Assembly (NCBI GenBank): GCA_964428335.1
Contig: CAYRXW010000005.1
Location: 106,827-170,826 of the forward strand
Source: GW2011-AR15 sp964428335
Lineage (GTDB): Archaea > Nanobdellota > Nanobdellia > Woesearchaeales > GW2011-AR15
Reading direction: 5' to 3'
Length of the DNA stretch: 64,000 nt
Positions 33,468-42,255 of the stretch are shown piece after piece. The position numbers and the translations under genes are program-made. The stretch's first letter is position 1. Every line of letters starts with the position of its first letter. The notes below the pieces were generated by a model. It saw only the letters and a program-made list of their open reading frames with translations, was not told the DNA's origin and made no database searches.

Positions 33468-34397
33468 TTCTTTTTTCCACTCTTTTAACATATTTTCATA
33501 ATTATATCTTTTATTAAAATTTTCATATTGCATATCTAAATCAGTTAAATATGGCTTAGGGTCCTTTCTAAATGAATTGTAGTATTCTAAGAAGGTTTCC
33601 AGTTTAAGATTTGGTATCAGAAGTCTTGAATCTTTTAATTCATGCCTTGCTGAAGCCAAATTAACATTAAAAACAGGCACTTTATTGGTTATAGCTTCGA
33701 TTAGAGTTGATGAATGATATTCACCTTCTAGAGTTTGGCAAATAAATAATAAATCTAATTTTGGAAGAACATCTGCAAAATAACCTGGTTCATCAATTTC
33801 TTTCCCATTAATTATTTTTGTAATTTTCCCTAATGGAATAAAATGTATTGTTGCACCTTTAAACTTATTATGGTTTTTCTTTATTGTTTCATATATTTTT
33901 TTATCTTTTATAAGCGTGAAGCCTAAATTAAATCCTTTATGTGGCTTTTTTTCCAGTTTTCTTGAGCCTTCTGGAATTACTTTTATTTTATTTTTTAAAA
34001 ACCCCAATCTAGATACAATAACCTCTTTGTTTTTTACTGAAGGAACAATCACTTTATTAGCTAAAACCATTGATAAGACTTCATCAATTACATTTAATGA
34101 AAAAAAATTATATCCGATAAACCTGCACCCTGATAAGTCATAAATTGTTTTTTTCTTATTTAATCTCCCATAAAGTATTGCACCTAGATTTCCAAGACCA
34201 ACACTTAAAACTATATCTGGATTTATTTTTTTAAGCTGTTTATATGATGAAAAATAGAATTTTTGGATTTGAAATGGTTCTTTTTCATCTTTAAAAGTAA
34301 TTATCTCTGATATTAAATTCTCATGCTTTAGATTTTTTACTAATGTTACCCTTCCGCCGGGCTTTGGAAAATTCCTTGATATTGCAACAACTTTCAT
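33459..34397 (-). CDS. Glycosyltransferase, GT4-like
   Basis: This short GT-B protein of 312 residues starts MKVVAISRNFPKPGGRVTL. It has DLSGCRFIGYNFFSL, VIVPSVKNKEVIV and a C-terminal E-x7-E in GEYHSSTLIEAI, the retaining GT4 signature. It is about 60-90 residues shorter than the other GT4 enzymes here, mainly in the N-terminal domain. It converges on, and overlaps by nine bases, the 31400 operon, and could attach the sugar or modified group made there. Donor and acceptor are unknown. Confidence 0.75.
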   Translation of the reverse strand: MKVVAISRNFPKPGGRVTLVKNLKHENLISEIITFKDEKEPFQIQKFYFSSYKQLKKINPDIVLSVGLGNLGAILYGRLNKKKTIYDLSGCRFIGYNFFSLNVIDEVLSMVLANKVIVPSVKNKEVIVSRLGFLKNKIKVIPEGSRKLEKKPHKGFNLGFTLIKDKKIYETIKKNHNKFKGATIHFIPLGKITKIINGKEIDEPGYFADVLPKLDLLFICQTLEGEYHSSTLIEAITNKVPVFNVNLASARHELKDSRLLIPNLKLETFLEYYNSFRKDPKPYLTDLDMQYENFNKRYNYENMLKEWKKELS

Positions 34398-34430
34398 TTT
34401 AAAAAAATAATGCTTTTTTTATTTAGATTA

Positions 34431-35675
34431 TTATCTCCCAATTCCCTTATAAACTACTCCTTTTAATCTATCCTTACTTAAGCAATTCCTTCCATCAATT
34501 ATTATTTTAACATTTTTTAGGTCCATTCCTTCAAGCTCCAAGAACTGCTTATGCGCTGTTGCGAGCACTAAATAAGCTGAATCTGAAACTATTTCCTTTA
34601 ATGAATTATAATCTGATTTTACATGCGGATCATATACCTTGACTATTGCCCCTTTTTCCTTTAATAGGTGGATTATCTCAAAAGACGGGCTTTCCCTCAC
34701 ATCATCTATATTTCCCTTATATGCGAGACCTAAGACACCTACCTTTGCCCCTTTTAGGCTCTTTTTCTGTTTTTTTAGCTCATCTTCAAGCAAAGATACT
34801 GTATAATCAGGCATGCTTTCATTTATCTTCCTTGCCAGCCTTAGGAATTCATGGTCAAAATCATAATCTTTTGCCTTGTTTATCAGGTAATATGGGTCGA
34901 CAGCAATACAGTGCCCACCTACTCCGCAGCCAGGGAAATGCGGCAAGAATGAAAACGGCTTTGTTGAAGCGCCTTTTATTACTTCCATTATATCTATTCC
35001 TGCCTTGTCAAAGCTTTTGGCCATCTCATTCATGAATGCAATATTTATGTCCCTGAATGTGTTTTCCATTATCTTTGTCGCTTCTGCTTCTTTTGATGAT
35101 TTTACAACTGTGACTTTTGAATCCAAGATGGATTCATAAAATTCTTTTGTCTTTATTGCAGATTTTTCATCAATCCCGCCAACTACCCTTGGGATATTTT
35201 CTACATTCCATTTTTTATTTCCTGGATCAATTCTTTCAGGGCAATGTGAAAGATAAAATTCTCCTTTTTTTAGTCCTGCTTTTTCAAGGATTGGAAGTAT
35301 CACTTCCTCAGTTGTACCTGGGTAAACTGTTGATTCCAGAACTATTAAAGCTCCTTTTTTCATGTTTTCTGATATTGATTTTGAAGAATTTTCAACAAAA
35401 GAAAGATCTGTCTGGTGCCCATCTTTTACTGGTGTTGGGACGCAGATTATTACGACGTCTGATTTTTTTATTTCTTTGTAATCTGATGTTGCCTTTATCA
35501 TACCTTTTTTCAAGTTTATTTTTATGTAATCATCGTCCATCGGGCTGATTCCCAGATTAATTTTTTCTATTCTTTCCTTACTTATGTCTATCCCTATTAC
35601 TTTATGACCTTTTTTAGCTGCTAGAATTGCCAAAGGAAGGCCTACATATCCAAGACCGATTACTGAAACTTCCAT
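34431..35675 (-). CDS. UDP-N-acetylhexosamine 6-dehydrogenase (WecC/WbpA-type)
   Basis: This 414-residue UDP-sugar dehydrogenase has VSVIGLGYVGLPLA (NAD site), CVPTPVKDG, ESTVYPGTTEE, the catalytic block FPGCGVGGHCIAVDPYYL with the nucleophilic Cys near residue 258, and GLAYKGNIDDVRESPS. The GVGGHCI-VDPYYL form identifies the branch that oxidises UDP-GlcNAc or UDP-ManNAc to the uronic acid, rather than UDP-glucose. It would feed N-acetyl hexosaminuronate into the glycan. It is monocistronic on the minus strand. Confidence 0.92.
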   Translation of the reverse strand: MEVSVIGLGYVGLPLAILAAKKGHKVIGIDISKERIEKINLGISPMDDDYIKINLKKGMIKATSDYKEIKKSDVVIICVPTPVKDGHQTDLSFVENSSKSISENMKKGALIVLESTVYPGTTEEVILPILEKAGLKKGEFYLSHCPERIDPGNKKWNVENIPRVVGGIDEKSAIKTKEFYESILDSKVTVVKSSKEAEATKIMENTFRDINIAFMNEMAKSFDKAGIDIMEVIKGASTKPFSFLPHFPGCGVGGHCIAVDPYYLINKAKDYDFDHEFLRLARKINESMPDYTVSLLEDELKKQKKSLKGAKVGVLGLAYKGNIDDVRESPSFEIIHLLKEKGAIVKVYDPHVKSDYNSLKEIVSDSAYLVLATAHKQFLELEGMDLKNVKIIIDGRNCLSKDRLKGVVYKGIGR

Positions 35676-35752
35676 ATAAGAACTTGGGAAGAATGGTTAT
35701 TTAAAAAGGTTTAGAAGGATTGCTCGTTTATAGATAATAAAAAAATAAAAAA

Positions 35753-38221
35753 TTACAGATAAACCCAGGCCTTCATGTAAAGCAGGATTGCTTCTGTATA
35801 ATCTCCTTTACTAAATTTCCTATTCGCTAACTTGTATAGATCTTCAGCAAACTTATATTTCAGTTTTCCTGCCCTTCTTAATTCGCTGTAATCTGTCTGC
35901 TCAAATTTCTCTTCAAGTATCATTTTATCTGCTTTTGCAAGAAGATAGGATATCTCATCATTCAATTTCCTTGATGCTGCAGCCTCATCAACGAAAACCA
36001 TTATGGATCTTATTTCAAAGTCATTAATCCAGTACCTTTCGTCAAGGCTTGCTTCAACCTTTCTTCTTGCATATTCCATGTGATACTTTTTTGGCTTGTC
36101 CTCTATCAAGGAAAGCGCTTTTTCCTTGTAGTATCTTGGACTGTCACATGCGTCCCCTAGTCCGTCATTGTTTGTGTCAGCTTGATTTGAATTTGCAATA
36201 GAGATGCAGTTGTCATCAAAATTATTTACTGTGTCATTATCTGTATCTGGTAATGTGTAATTTCCGTACACCAGATATTCATCAGGAATAAGTTCTGATT
36301 CATATTCTCCGTCTCCTTCATAATCAAGATACAATATGAAATCTGAGCCAATTGTTGCATCCATCCTGCCTTTGCTGTTTTCTCCTATTGAAATGTTCCT
36401 GAACTTCAGCATTATGCCTGAATCTGTCTCATTATCATATACGTACATATGAAGCGTAAACTGGCCTTCTCCTGTCGCCTCTAATAGCAGAGTATGGTTG
36501 CCTTTCCCAAGTACTGTCAGAGCTTCTGGCTCATTTTCTGGACCTGTATAAAAGTCATATTCCACTTCAGTTCCATCTTTCAAAACAGTCATGTCAACTG
36601 GGCTATAGATGAAAAATGAAAGGAAGGGTATGTTTGGCCCGTATGCGTGTGTATCCGGATGATACCAGTGTCTCATGAACCTTGGGTCAAACTTAGGGCT
36701 TTTTGGACCAGATGTTGTCTTGAAATGCGTTTTTTGGCCCCATAGCCCTTCATAGTTCATCCATGAAAGCTTTATTTCCTCCAATTCATATTCAACTGAA
36801 TCCTCAAGCTCAACTTCTTTTGGAACATATGGCGTCCCTTTTTCCAGTGTTTCAAGATTCTTTAATTCATTCATAAGATCGTAAAAAAACTCCAGATGCT
36901 GAAGGAACATTGGAATTTCTATTTCGCCTGTGTCTGGAAAATTATTGTGGCTTCCTTTTCCAACCAAAACAACCGGGTGTGTCCCATCTATGTATTCCAG
37001 TTCATCTGTATCATAGAACCACATTGAAAAAAGGTTAAAAAAATAGCCAACACTGTGGATTTGGTTGCTTTCATCCAAAGTAACCTGGATTAATTCAAAA
37101 TCTCCTTCGTGGTTTGCTATGAGGTATTTCTGGAATGGGTAAAAGACATAATACTGAAGGTGCGTAAAATGGTCTTCCTCAACATATGTTGCATATACTT
37201 TTGGCTGATTATCTGAAAAATCATCTGGGTTCGGAAAATCATTTAGGACTGTTGTATCAACATTTCCCATGTCCATGTAATATTTGTGGGATTGCTCAAG
37301 ATCTTTTATCTCTTCGAATGTAGTTGGCTTTAGACTCATCAAATCACTTTGCTTATATAGACTTGATTCATCCATTAAGCTTCCAAGTTCATTTAAGTGA
37401 TATGGTTCCCTTGGATGCATATAAAAGACGGGAGAATATTTTTGAAGAAGTGGGTTTATGGAGGGTTTGTTGTTTATGGTGACTGCTAGGTTATCGATTG
37501 TTACATTTGGTTTATCATTGCCCTGATTTGATAAAACTTGTATTGCCATAGAATTTATTTGTTTGGCATTTTTTAAGTTGCACATAAATTCAATATTAGT
37601 ATTTTCTACAATTAATTTTGTTCTGTTCTGTGCAATATCAAAATATAAGGTAAGTTGATATTCTTGATTAAAACCTATATCTTCTGCCGGAACATATATA
37701 TTACCACACCTATAATTTGATACAACTATTTTATCTTTCTCACTTCCTTCAACCTGAAGAAACATAAAAGAGCTATTTTCTTGAAGAGCAGTATTCCATT
37801 GCTTACTTGGAGTTCCTCCGCAATTGTTTGTTACTGCAGGTGTTTTTTCCAAATCATCTCCAAAGACTATATGTGAATACCATCGATTATCGTTGCTTTT
37901 ACTATCAATTTTCCAAGTAAATGATATATTTCCATCGTTGTAATCTGAAATATTAATATATTCTTTAAAATTAATTACTGCTGTTGTGAAATCACAATTA
38001 TCTGGTTCTGTTATAATTAATTCTTGGCTTTGAACATAAACATCCTTTTCTCCATTGTAAAAGATTATGCTATCTGCTTCATTAATCGGTTTCTCATAAA
38101 CTGCAAAGCTTGACCCGATAGAAACATTCTGGTTATCTGGTCTGTTAAAATCGTCTGATACTGTAATACCAAACGCCATCGGTAGTAAAATTATTAAAAA
38201 AAATATTCCTGTTTTTTTCAA
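35753..38221 (-). CDS. Large secreted protein with Vps62-like domain and thrombospondin type 3 repeats
   Basis: This 822-residue exported protein has a signal peptide at 1-18. Residues about 20-250 form a beta-rich, lectin-like domain. Residues about 258-560 match Vps62/DUF946: PVFYMHPREPYHLNELG, LQYYVFYPFQKYLIANHEGDFELIQV, VVLVGKGSHNNFPDTGE, and YEGLWGQK with GPKSPKF. Around 655-692 the acidic repeat DTDNDTVNNFDDNC ... DTNNDGLGDACDS is a calcium-binding thrombospondin type 3 unit. The C-terminal 120 residues are helical and TPR-like. Many N-x-S/T sequons are present. It starts with TTG behind a GGGGTG ribosome-binding site. It is probably a surface or secreted protein; no catalytic function is evident. 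Confidence 0.75.
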   Translation of the reverse strand: MKKTGIFFLIILLPMAFGITVSDDFNRPDNQNVSIGSSFAVYEKPINEADSIIFYNGEKDVYVQSQELIITEPDNCDFTTAVINFKEYINISDYNDGNISFTWKIDSKSNDNRWYSHIVFGDDLEKTPAVTNNCGGTPSKQWNTALQENSSFMFLQVEGSEKDKIVVSNYRCGNIYVPAEDIGFNQEYQLTLYFDIAQNRTKLIVENTNIEFMCNLKNAKQINSMAIQVLSNQGNDKPNVTIDNLAVTINNKPSINPLLQKYSPVFYMHPREPYHLNELGSLMDESSLYKQSDLMSLKPTTFEEIKDLEQSHKYYMDMGNVDTTVLNDFPNPDDFSDNQPKVYATYVEEDHFTHLQYYVFYPFQKYLIANHEGDFELIQVTLDESNQIHSVGYFFNLFSMWFYDTDELEYIDGTHPVVLVGKGSHNNFPDTGEIEIPMFLQHLEFFYDLMNELKNLETLEKGTPYVPKEVELEDSVEYELEEIKLSWMNYEGLWGQKTHFKTTSGPKSPKFDPRFMRHWYHPDTHAYGPNIPFLSFFIYSPVDMTVLKDGTEVEYDFYTGPENEPEALTVLGKGNHTLLLEATGEGQFTLHMYVYDNETDSGIMLKFRNISIGENSKGRMDATIGSDFILYLDYEGDGEYESELIPDEYLVYGNYTLPDTDNDTVNNFDDNCISIANSNQADTNNDGLGDACDSPRYYKEKALSLIEDKPKKYHMEYARRKVEASLDERYWINDFEIRSIMVFVDEAAASRKLNDEISYLLAKADKMILEEKFEQTDYSELRRAGKLKYKFAEDLYKLANRKFSKGDYTEAILLYMKAWVYL

Positions 38222-38288
38222 AATTCAACACCCCTTTATTTTTTAAAATTTTGAAGAATTAAAATTTAAATATTTTTCCTAAAACAAC

Positions 38289-38831
38289 TCACTTTTCTAT
38301 TTCTACATATATCCCTGTTGCTGGGAAAACCCTTGACAAGAAAGAATCTTCAAAGAAATATTGTATATGTTTAGCTGAATTGACAACTATTTCTATAGGA
38401 ATATTATATATTAATGGGTTTTTTGTAAATGTTATTTTAAGCTTGTTTATTTTTGAAAACGTGAAATTGAAATAATAATTTCTTTTTTTCCAATACTTTG
38501 AGTTTTTTACAAAAAACTCAAACTTCCTTATTGAAAATATATTTTTATGTGTTGGATCAGTATAATTTATAGAAGAGGTAAAGTGTGGCACATTTATTAC
38601 TAAAACTCCTTTTTTCTTTAATATCCTATTTAAGTCTTGAAAAACATCAATAAAAGAATCCACATGCTCAAGTATGTCTAAGCATAGTATCTCATCAAAA
38701 TAATTATCCTGAAAAGGAAGTGGCAATTTATTTATATTGTGTACTATGTCAACGCCTTTTAATTTAGCTATATCTAAATTAACATATCCTTTTCTAATAT
38801 CGTTTCCACAACCCAGATTTAACTTTTTCAT
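38289..38831 (-). CDS. Class I SAM-dependent methyltransferase
   Basis: This 180-residue enzyme starts KKLNLGCGNDIRKGYVNLDI (motif I plus the acidic ribose-binding residue), then NYFDEILCLDILEHVDSF and ILKKKGVLVINVPHF. It belongs to the small group seen in polysaccharide loci that methylate sugars or nucleotide sugars. It has no detectable membrane part. It is isolated between the Vps62-like gene and ugd on the same strand, with 45 bases to the upstream gene. Confidence 0.85.
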   Translation of the reverse strand: MKKLNLGCGNDIRKGYVNLDIAKLKGVDIVHNINKLPLPFQDNYFDEILCLDILEHVDSFIDVFQDLNRILKKKGVLVINVPHFTSSINYTDPTHKNIFSIRKFEFFVKNSKYWKKRNYYFNFTFSKINKLKITFTKNPLIYNIPIEIVVNSAKHIQYFFEDSFLSRVFPATGIYVEIEK

Positions 38832-38876
38832 TTTTTAGTTAAATAAAAGAATTAGATATAAAAATTATCTGTTTCA

Positions 38877-40139
38877 CTACCAGCAAATCCCTTCATAATT
38901 CCTTGGCCTCTTGCCATCATAAAAAAGGTTTTTGCCATCTATTACAAGTTTATCCTTATAATCTAGGTCCCTAAACTGTGGCCATTCTGTAAGTATTATT
39001 ATTACGTCTGATTTTTCCACAAGTTCCTGGCCTGTCTTCATATAATTCAGATGCGAGAATATCTTCTTCACCTTGTCCATTGCCTGTGGATCATAGATGT
39101 TAAGAACGGCTTCTTCCATCAATAATTCCTTTATTGTTGCTAAAGATGGACTTTCCCTTATGTCATCTGTCCCTGCCTTGAAGGTAAGACCAAGTATCCC
39201 TATCTTCTTTCCTTTTATCGGACCTGCTTTCTTATCAAGCAGATCTATCATCTTCAGCGGCTGGTCCCTGTTTACTTCCAGAACTGACCTAAGAAGCCTA
39301 GGACTATAACCAAGCTCAGTTGCCTTATAGACTATTGCAGATACGTCTTTTGGAAAGCAGCTTCCTCCAAAACCTATTCCTGACCTTAGAAAATATGGAT
39401 TGATCCTTTTATCTAGGCCCATTCCTTTTGCAACTACGTTTGCATCAATACCATATATCTTTGAAATGTTCCCTATCTCATTGATGAAAGAGATTTTTGT
39501 TGCTAAAAATGCGTTTGATGCGTATTTTATCATCTCTGCTTCCTTAAACCCTGCTTCTACTACAGGACATGTAAATTTAGAATATAACCCTTTGACTATA
39601 TCTAGTGCTTTTTTATCTGAGCTTCCAAGAACTATCCTGTCCGGGCTGAAGAAATCCTCTATTGCCTCTCCTTCCCTTAAAAATTCTGGATTCATGACAA
39701 CTGAAAAATCAACCTTAAATTTCTTTCCTGCTTTTTCTAAAGTCCCTATGACTATATTTTCGCATGTTCCCGGAACAACTGTTGATTTTATTACAAAAAC
39801 ATGATACTTATTCAGGAATGTACTTATCTGCTTTAGCACATTCTCCAGCTGATGCAATGACATTTCCCCCTGCCTTTTAGATGGTGTCCCAACGCAGATG
39901 AATGTCACTTCTGATTCAAGGACTGCTTTTTTCAGATCCTGTGTTGCTGTTAGCTTACCTGGAACTATTTCTTCCAAAAGCTCTTTTAGTCCCTTTTCAT
40001 ATATAGGAGGAACCTTCTTATTGATATTCTCTACCTTGTCCTTATCTATATCTGTGCCTATTACTGTATATCCAAGCTTTGCCATGCCTGCTGCCTGTAT
40101 CATTCCGACGTATCCTAAACCTATGACTGAGAGTTTCAT
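38877..40139 (-). CDS. UDP-glucose 6-dehydrogenase
   Basis: This 420-residue enzyme has LSVIGLGYVGMIQAAGMA for NAD binding, FICVGTPSKRQGEMSL, KSTVVPGTCENIV, FLREGEAIEDFFSPDRIVLG and the catalytic GIGFGGSCFPKDVSAI with its Cys near residue 255. GGSCFPKD is the UDP-glucose branch, distinct from the GVGGHCI form at 34431. It oxidises UDP-glucose twice to UDP-glucuronate, the substrate of the UXS-like enzyme at 8331. I start at the ATG at 40139, which begins the conserved motif; an ATG at 40154 is possible. It is divergent from the RHH-nucleotidyltransferase. Confidence 0.93.
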   Translation of the reverse strand: MKLSVIGLGYVGMIQAAGMAKLGYTVIGTDIDKDKVENINKKVPPIYEKGLKELLEEIVPGKLTATQDLKKAVLESEVTFICVGTPSKRQGEMSLHQLENVLKQISTFLNKYHVFVIKSTVVPGTCENIVIGTLEKAGKKFKVDFSVVMNPEFLREGEAIEDFFSPDRIVLGSSDKKALDIVKGLYSKFTCPVVEAGFKEAEMIKYASNAFLATKISFINEIGNISKIYGIDANVVAKGMGLDKRINPYFLRSGIGFGGSCFPKDVSAIVYKATELGYSPRLLRSVLEVNRDQPLKMIDLLDKKAGPIKGKKIGILGLTFKAGTDDIRESPSLATIKELLMEEAVLNIYDPQAMDKVKKIFSHLNYMKTGQELVEKSDVIIILTEWPQFRDLDYKDKLVIDGKNLFYDGKRPRNYEGICW

Positions 40140-40173
40140 TTTTAATTTCACCAAGCGTTTTAGTTTTTGAGAA

Positions 40174-40183
40174 TGTTTAAATA
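40174..40183 (+). promoter_or_regulatory. TATA box of the RHH-nucleotidyltransferase gene
   Basis: TGTTTAAATA is centred about 30 bases before the ATG at 40209. It supports that start over the longer frame from 40167. Confidence 0.5.
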
Positions 40184-40193
40184 TCTTACCGAT

Positions 40194-40210
40194 ATCCTAC
40201 TTTGTAGGAT
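40194..40210. promoter_or_regulatory. Candidate operator: inverted repeat ATCCTAC-TTT-GTAGGAT
   Basis: Perfect 7-base arms around a 3-base spacer span the predicted transcription start and the first bases of the ATG at 40209. Binding would block transcription. The downstream protein begins with a ribbon-helix-helix domain that typically binds such short inverted repeats, so it is a good candidate for its own repressor. Confidence 0.6.
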
Positions 40211-41006
40211 GAAGAGGAAGATTTCCATAACTTTGGAGGACAGCACGCTTAAAGAGATCGATTCCCTGGTTGATAATATATATGTACGGAACAGGAGCCA
40301 GGCAATTGAGCTTTTGGTGAACGATTCGCTTGGAGAGAAAAGGACTGCTGTCATACTTTCAGGTGGGCCTGAAGAAGATTTAAGGATAAATAAGGAAGAA
40401 TACAGGATCACAATAAAAACAGAAAAAGGGTATCTGATTGAGAATACTTTGAAAAAATTAAAGGAATTCGGCTTTAAAAAAATCTATCTTGTTGCAAGAA
40501 AGGAGATAATAAATGCTGTATTTTCAATCATCCAGAATGGCTCGATGTATGGTATAAATTTTGAATATATAGAGGAAAAGAAGTCAAACGGCACCGCAGA
40601 TTCATTACGGCTGATTAAAGGAAAGATAAATTCTAATTTCCTTGTTGTCTATGGTGATGTGCTTTTTTCCCTTAACCTGGATGAACTTTGGGAGGAGCAT
40701 CTAAGGAGGAAAGGAACAGCAACCCTGCTTTTGAATACTTCAGGAGACCCAAGCAGGAAAGGGATTGTGAAAATTGAAGGTACTAAAATAACAGAATTTA
40801 TCCAGAAGCCTGAGAAATCCGATGTTTATCTCGGGTTTGCATCAATCTTCATCTGCGGCCCTGAAATCCTGGAATATGGCGGGGAAAGCCTTGAATTTGA
40901 CCTATTCCCTGAGCTTGCAAAAAAAGGCCTATTAAACGGCTATCTGAGCACCAGCAGGATAATCAAAGTGCATAGCAGGAAAGACCTGGAAACTACCGGA
41001 CAATAG
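40209..41006 (+). CDS. Fusion: ribbon-helix-helix DNA-binding domain + sugar nucleotidyltransferase
   Basis: Residues 1 to about 45 (KRKISITLEDSTLKEIDSLV, then RNRSQAIELLVNDSL) are a CopG-type ribbon-helix-helix domain. The rest, about 50-265, is a glucose-1-phosphate nucleotidyltransferase-like domain: AVILSGGPEEDLR in place of the usual GxGTRL loop, LIENTLKKLKEFGFKKIYLV, VVYGDVLFSLNLDELW (metal-binding Asp), KGIVKIEGTKITEFIQKPEKSD and FASIFICGPEILEY. The altered glycine loop raises the question whether it still activates sugars or only senses a nucleotide sugar. It is divergent from ugd across 69 bases, so it could control both directions through the palindrome at 40194-40210. Confidence 0.85.
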   Translation: MKRKISITLEDSTLKEIDSLVDNIYVRNRSQAIELLVNDSLGEKRTAVILSGGPEEDLRINKEEYRITIKTEKGYLIENTLKKLKEFGFKKIYLVARKEIINAVFSIIQNGSMYGINFEYIEEKKSNGTADSLRLIKGKINSNFLVVYGDVLFSLNLDELWEEHLRRKGTATLLLNTSGDPSRKGIVKIEGTKITEFIQKPEKSDVYLGFASIFICGPEILEYGGESLEFDLFPELAKKGLLNGYLSTSRIIKVHSRKDLETTGQ

Positions 41007-41019
41007 CAAAAAAGAAAGA

Positions 41020-41027
41020 TTTATAAA
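41020..41027 (+). promoter_or_regulatory. TATA box of the 5S rRNA gene
   Basis: TTTATAAA lies about 27 bases before the predicted 5' end of the 5S rRNA at 41048. Confidence 0.6.
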
Positions 41028-41047
41028 GAACATATTTTTCTACTAGC

Positions 41048-41162
41048 TTGGACGGCCATAGTGGCGGGGTTCCACCTGTTCCCATTTCGAACACAGAAGT
41101 TAAAACCGCCGACGTTTCAAGTTGTACTGTACTTCGTACGGGAAGCTTGTTTCGCTGTCCAC
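41048..41162 (+). rRNA. 5S ribosomal RNA
   Basis: The conserved core is easy to see: GGCCATAGTGGCGGGGT, CCTGTTCCCATTTCGAACAC and AGAAGTTAAAACCGCC. The ends pair to form helix I (TGGACGGC at 41049-41056 with GCTGTCCA at 41154-41161, one G-U). A TATA box sits 27 bases upstream and a T-rich run follows at 41164 onwards. The gene stands alone, with no 16S, 23S or tRNA gene next to it in the window. Open frames over it are shadows. Confidence 0.95.
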
Positions 41163-41174
41163 CTTTTCTTTTCA
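41163..41174 (+). terminator. T-rich terminator after the 5S rRNA
   Basis: The run CTTTTCTTTTCA directly follows helix I of the 5S rRNA, as expected for archaeal T-tract termination. Confidence 0.45.
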
Positions 41175-41211
41175 AAACAATTATAAACAATTATGCTTTG
41201 GTTTTTCTATC

Positions 41212-42255
41212 ATGAATGTCGAAAAACTGCAAAAAGAGATGATAAAAAGCAACGTCGATCTGTCTTTGATATTATCATTGAATGAGGAGCCAAGCACTAA
41301 CCTTGCTTATTTTTCCGGCTTCTCTGGTATAGGTATACTTGCTGTTACAAGGAAAGAATGTTTCCTGATCATACCTGAATATGAGAAAAGGAAAAAAAGC
41401 GAAATAAAGAAAATTGTTGTTGAAAAGAAAAAAAGGATTTTTGAAAAGCTTAGTGAATTATTAGGCAAAACTAAACTTAAGACTATTGGCCTTGAGTTTT
41501 CTTCCTGCTCCATACTTGTTTTTCAGAAAATAAAGAAGATGCTGAGAGGGAGATATAAAGACATATCAAAAACCTGCCAGGAAATAAGAGCTGTAAAGAC
41601 AGATGCTGAATTAAGAAATATTAAAAGAGCGTGCAGTGTGACTGATAATATATATAGAAATATATGCCAGAATTTTAATTTCAAGACTGAAGATGAGATA
41701 AGGGAATTCATAACCAAGGAAGCAAAGAATAATAACTGTGAACTAGCTTTTCCGCCGATTGCTGCAAGCGGGATTGGCAGCAGGGAAGTGCATTATAGCG
41801 GAAATAAAAGTCTAACAAAAGGTTTTCTTATGCTTGATTTTGGTGTGAAATACAATGGATATTGCTCTGATATGACCAGGATGCTTTACCTAGGAAAACC
41901 TGATGAGGAAGAAATAAAAGATTTCGAACTTGTGCTAAAAACAATAGATGAATGCGAAAATCAAGTATTAAAGAAAAAGAATTTTTCTGAGATCTATGAG
42001 GACTCAATTAAGCTGCTTGGAAATAAGGCAAAATATTTCACACACGGCCTTGGACACGGTCTTGGGCTTGATATCCATGAATTCCCTTCACTTTATCCTG
42101 AAGAAAAAGCAGAGATAGGTGAGAATATTGCGTTTACAATTGAGCCGGGAATCTACCTAGAAAAGTATGGGATAAGGCTTGAGGATACTGTTATAATCAG
42201 GAATAATAAATTGATTAGGCTTACAAAATCAAGAAAAGATTTAGTAATAATATGA
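41212..42255 (+). CDS. Xaa-Pro dipeptidase/aminopeptidase, M24 family
   Basis: This 347-residue pita-bread metallopeptidase carries all five metal ligands: Asp in MLDFGVKYNG and in CSDMTRM, His in GLGHGLGLDIHE, Glu in TIEPGIY and Glu in RLEDTV. The N-terminal creatinase-like domain covers about 1-125. It removes N-terminal residues preceding proline or splits Xaa-Pro dipeptides in the cytoplasm. Start chosen at 41212, about 27 bases after an ATTATAAAC box; the longer frame runs back into the 5S rRNA. It overlaps the next aminopeptidase gene as ATGA, suggesting joint peptide recycling downstream of the proteasome (PAN is the next gene but one). Confidence 0.92.
   Translation: MNVEKLQKEMIKSNVDLSLILSLNEEPSTNLAYFSGFSGIGILAVTRKECFLIIPEYEKRKKSEIKKIVVEKKKRIFEKLSELLGKTKLKTIGLEFSSCSILVFQKIKKMLRGRYKDISKTCQEIRAVKTDAELRNIKRACSVTDNIYRNICQNFNFKTEDEIREFITKEAKNNNCELAFPPIAASGIGSREVHYSGNKSLTKGFLMLDFGVKYNGYCSDMTRMLYLGKPDEEEIKDFELVLKTIDECENQVLKKKNFSEIYEDSIKLLGNKAKYFTHGLGHGLGLDIHEFPSLYPEEKAEIGENIAFTIEPGIYLEKYGIRLEDTVIIRNNKLIRLTKSRKDLVII

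Noticed and set aside
36145..36250. EF-hand protein domain in the Vps62-like protein
   Set aside because: The D-x-D-N-D spacing with terminal Cys fits thrombospondin type 3 repeats better than EF-hands.
41122..41211. N-terminal extension of the M24 peptidase into the 5S rRNA
   Set aside because: It overlaps the 5S gene, and the TATA box and conserved start support the ATG at 41212.
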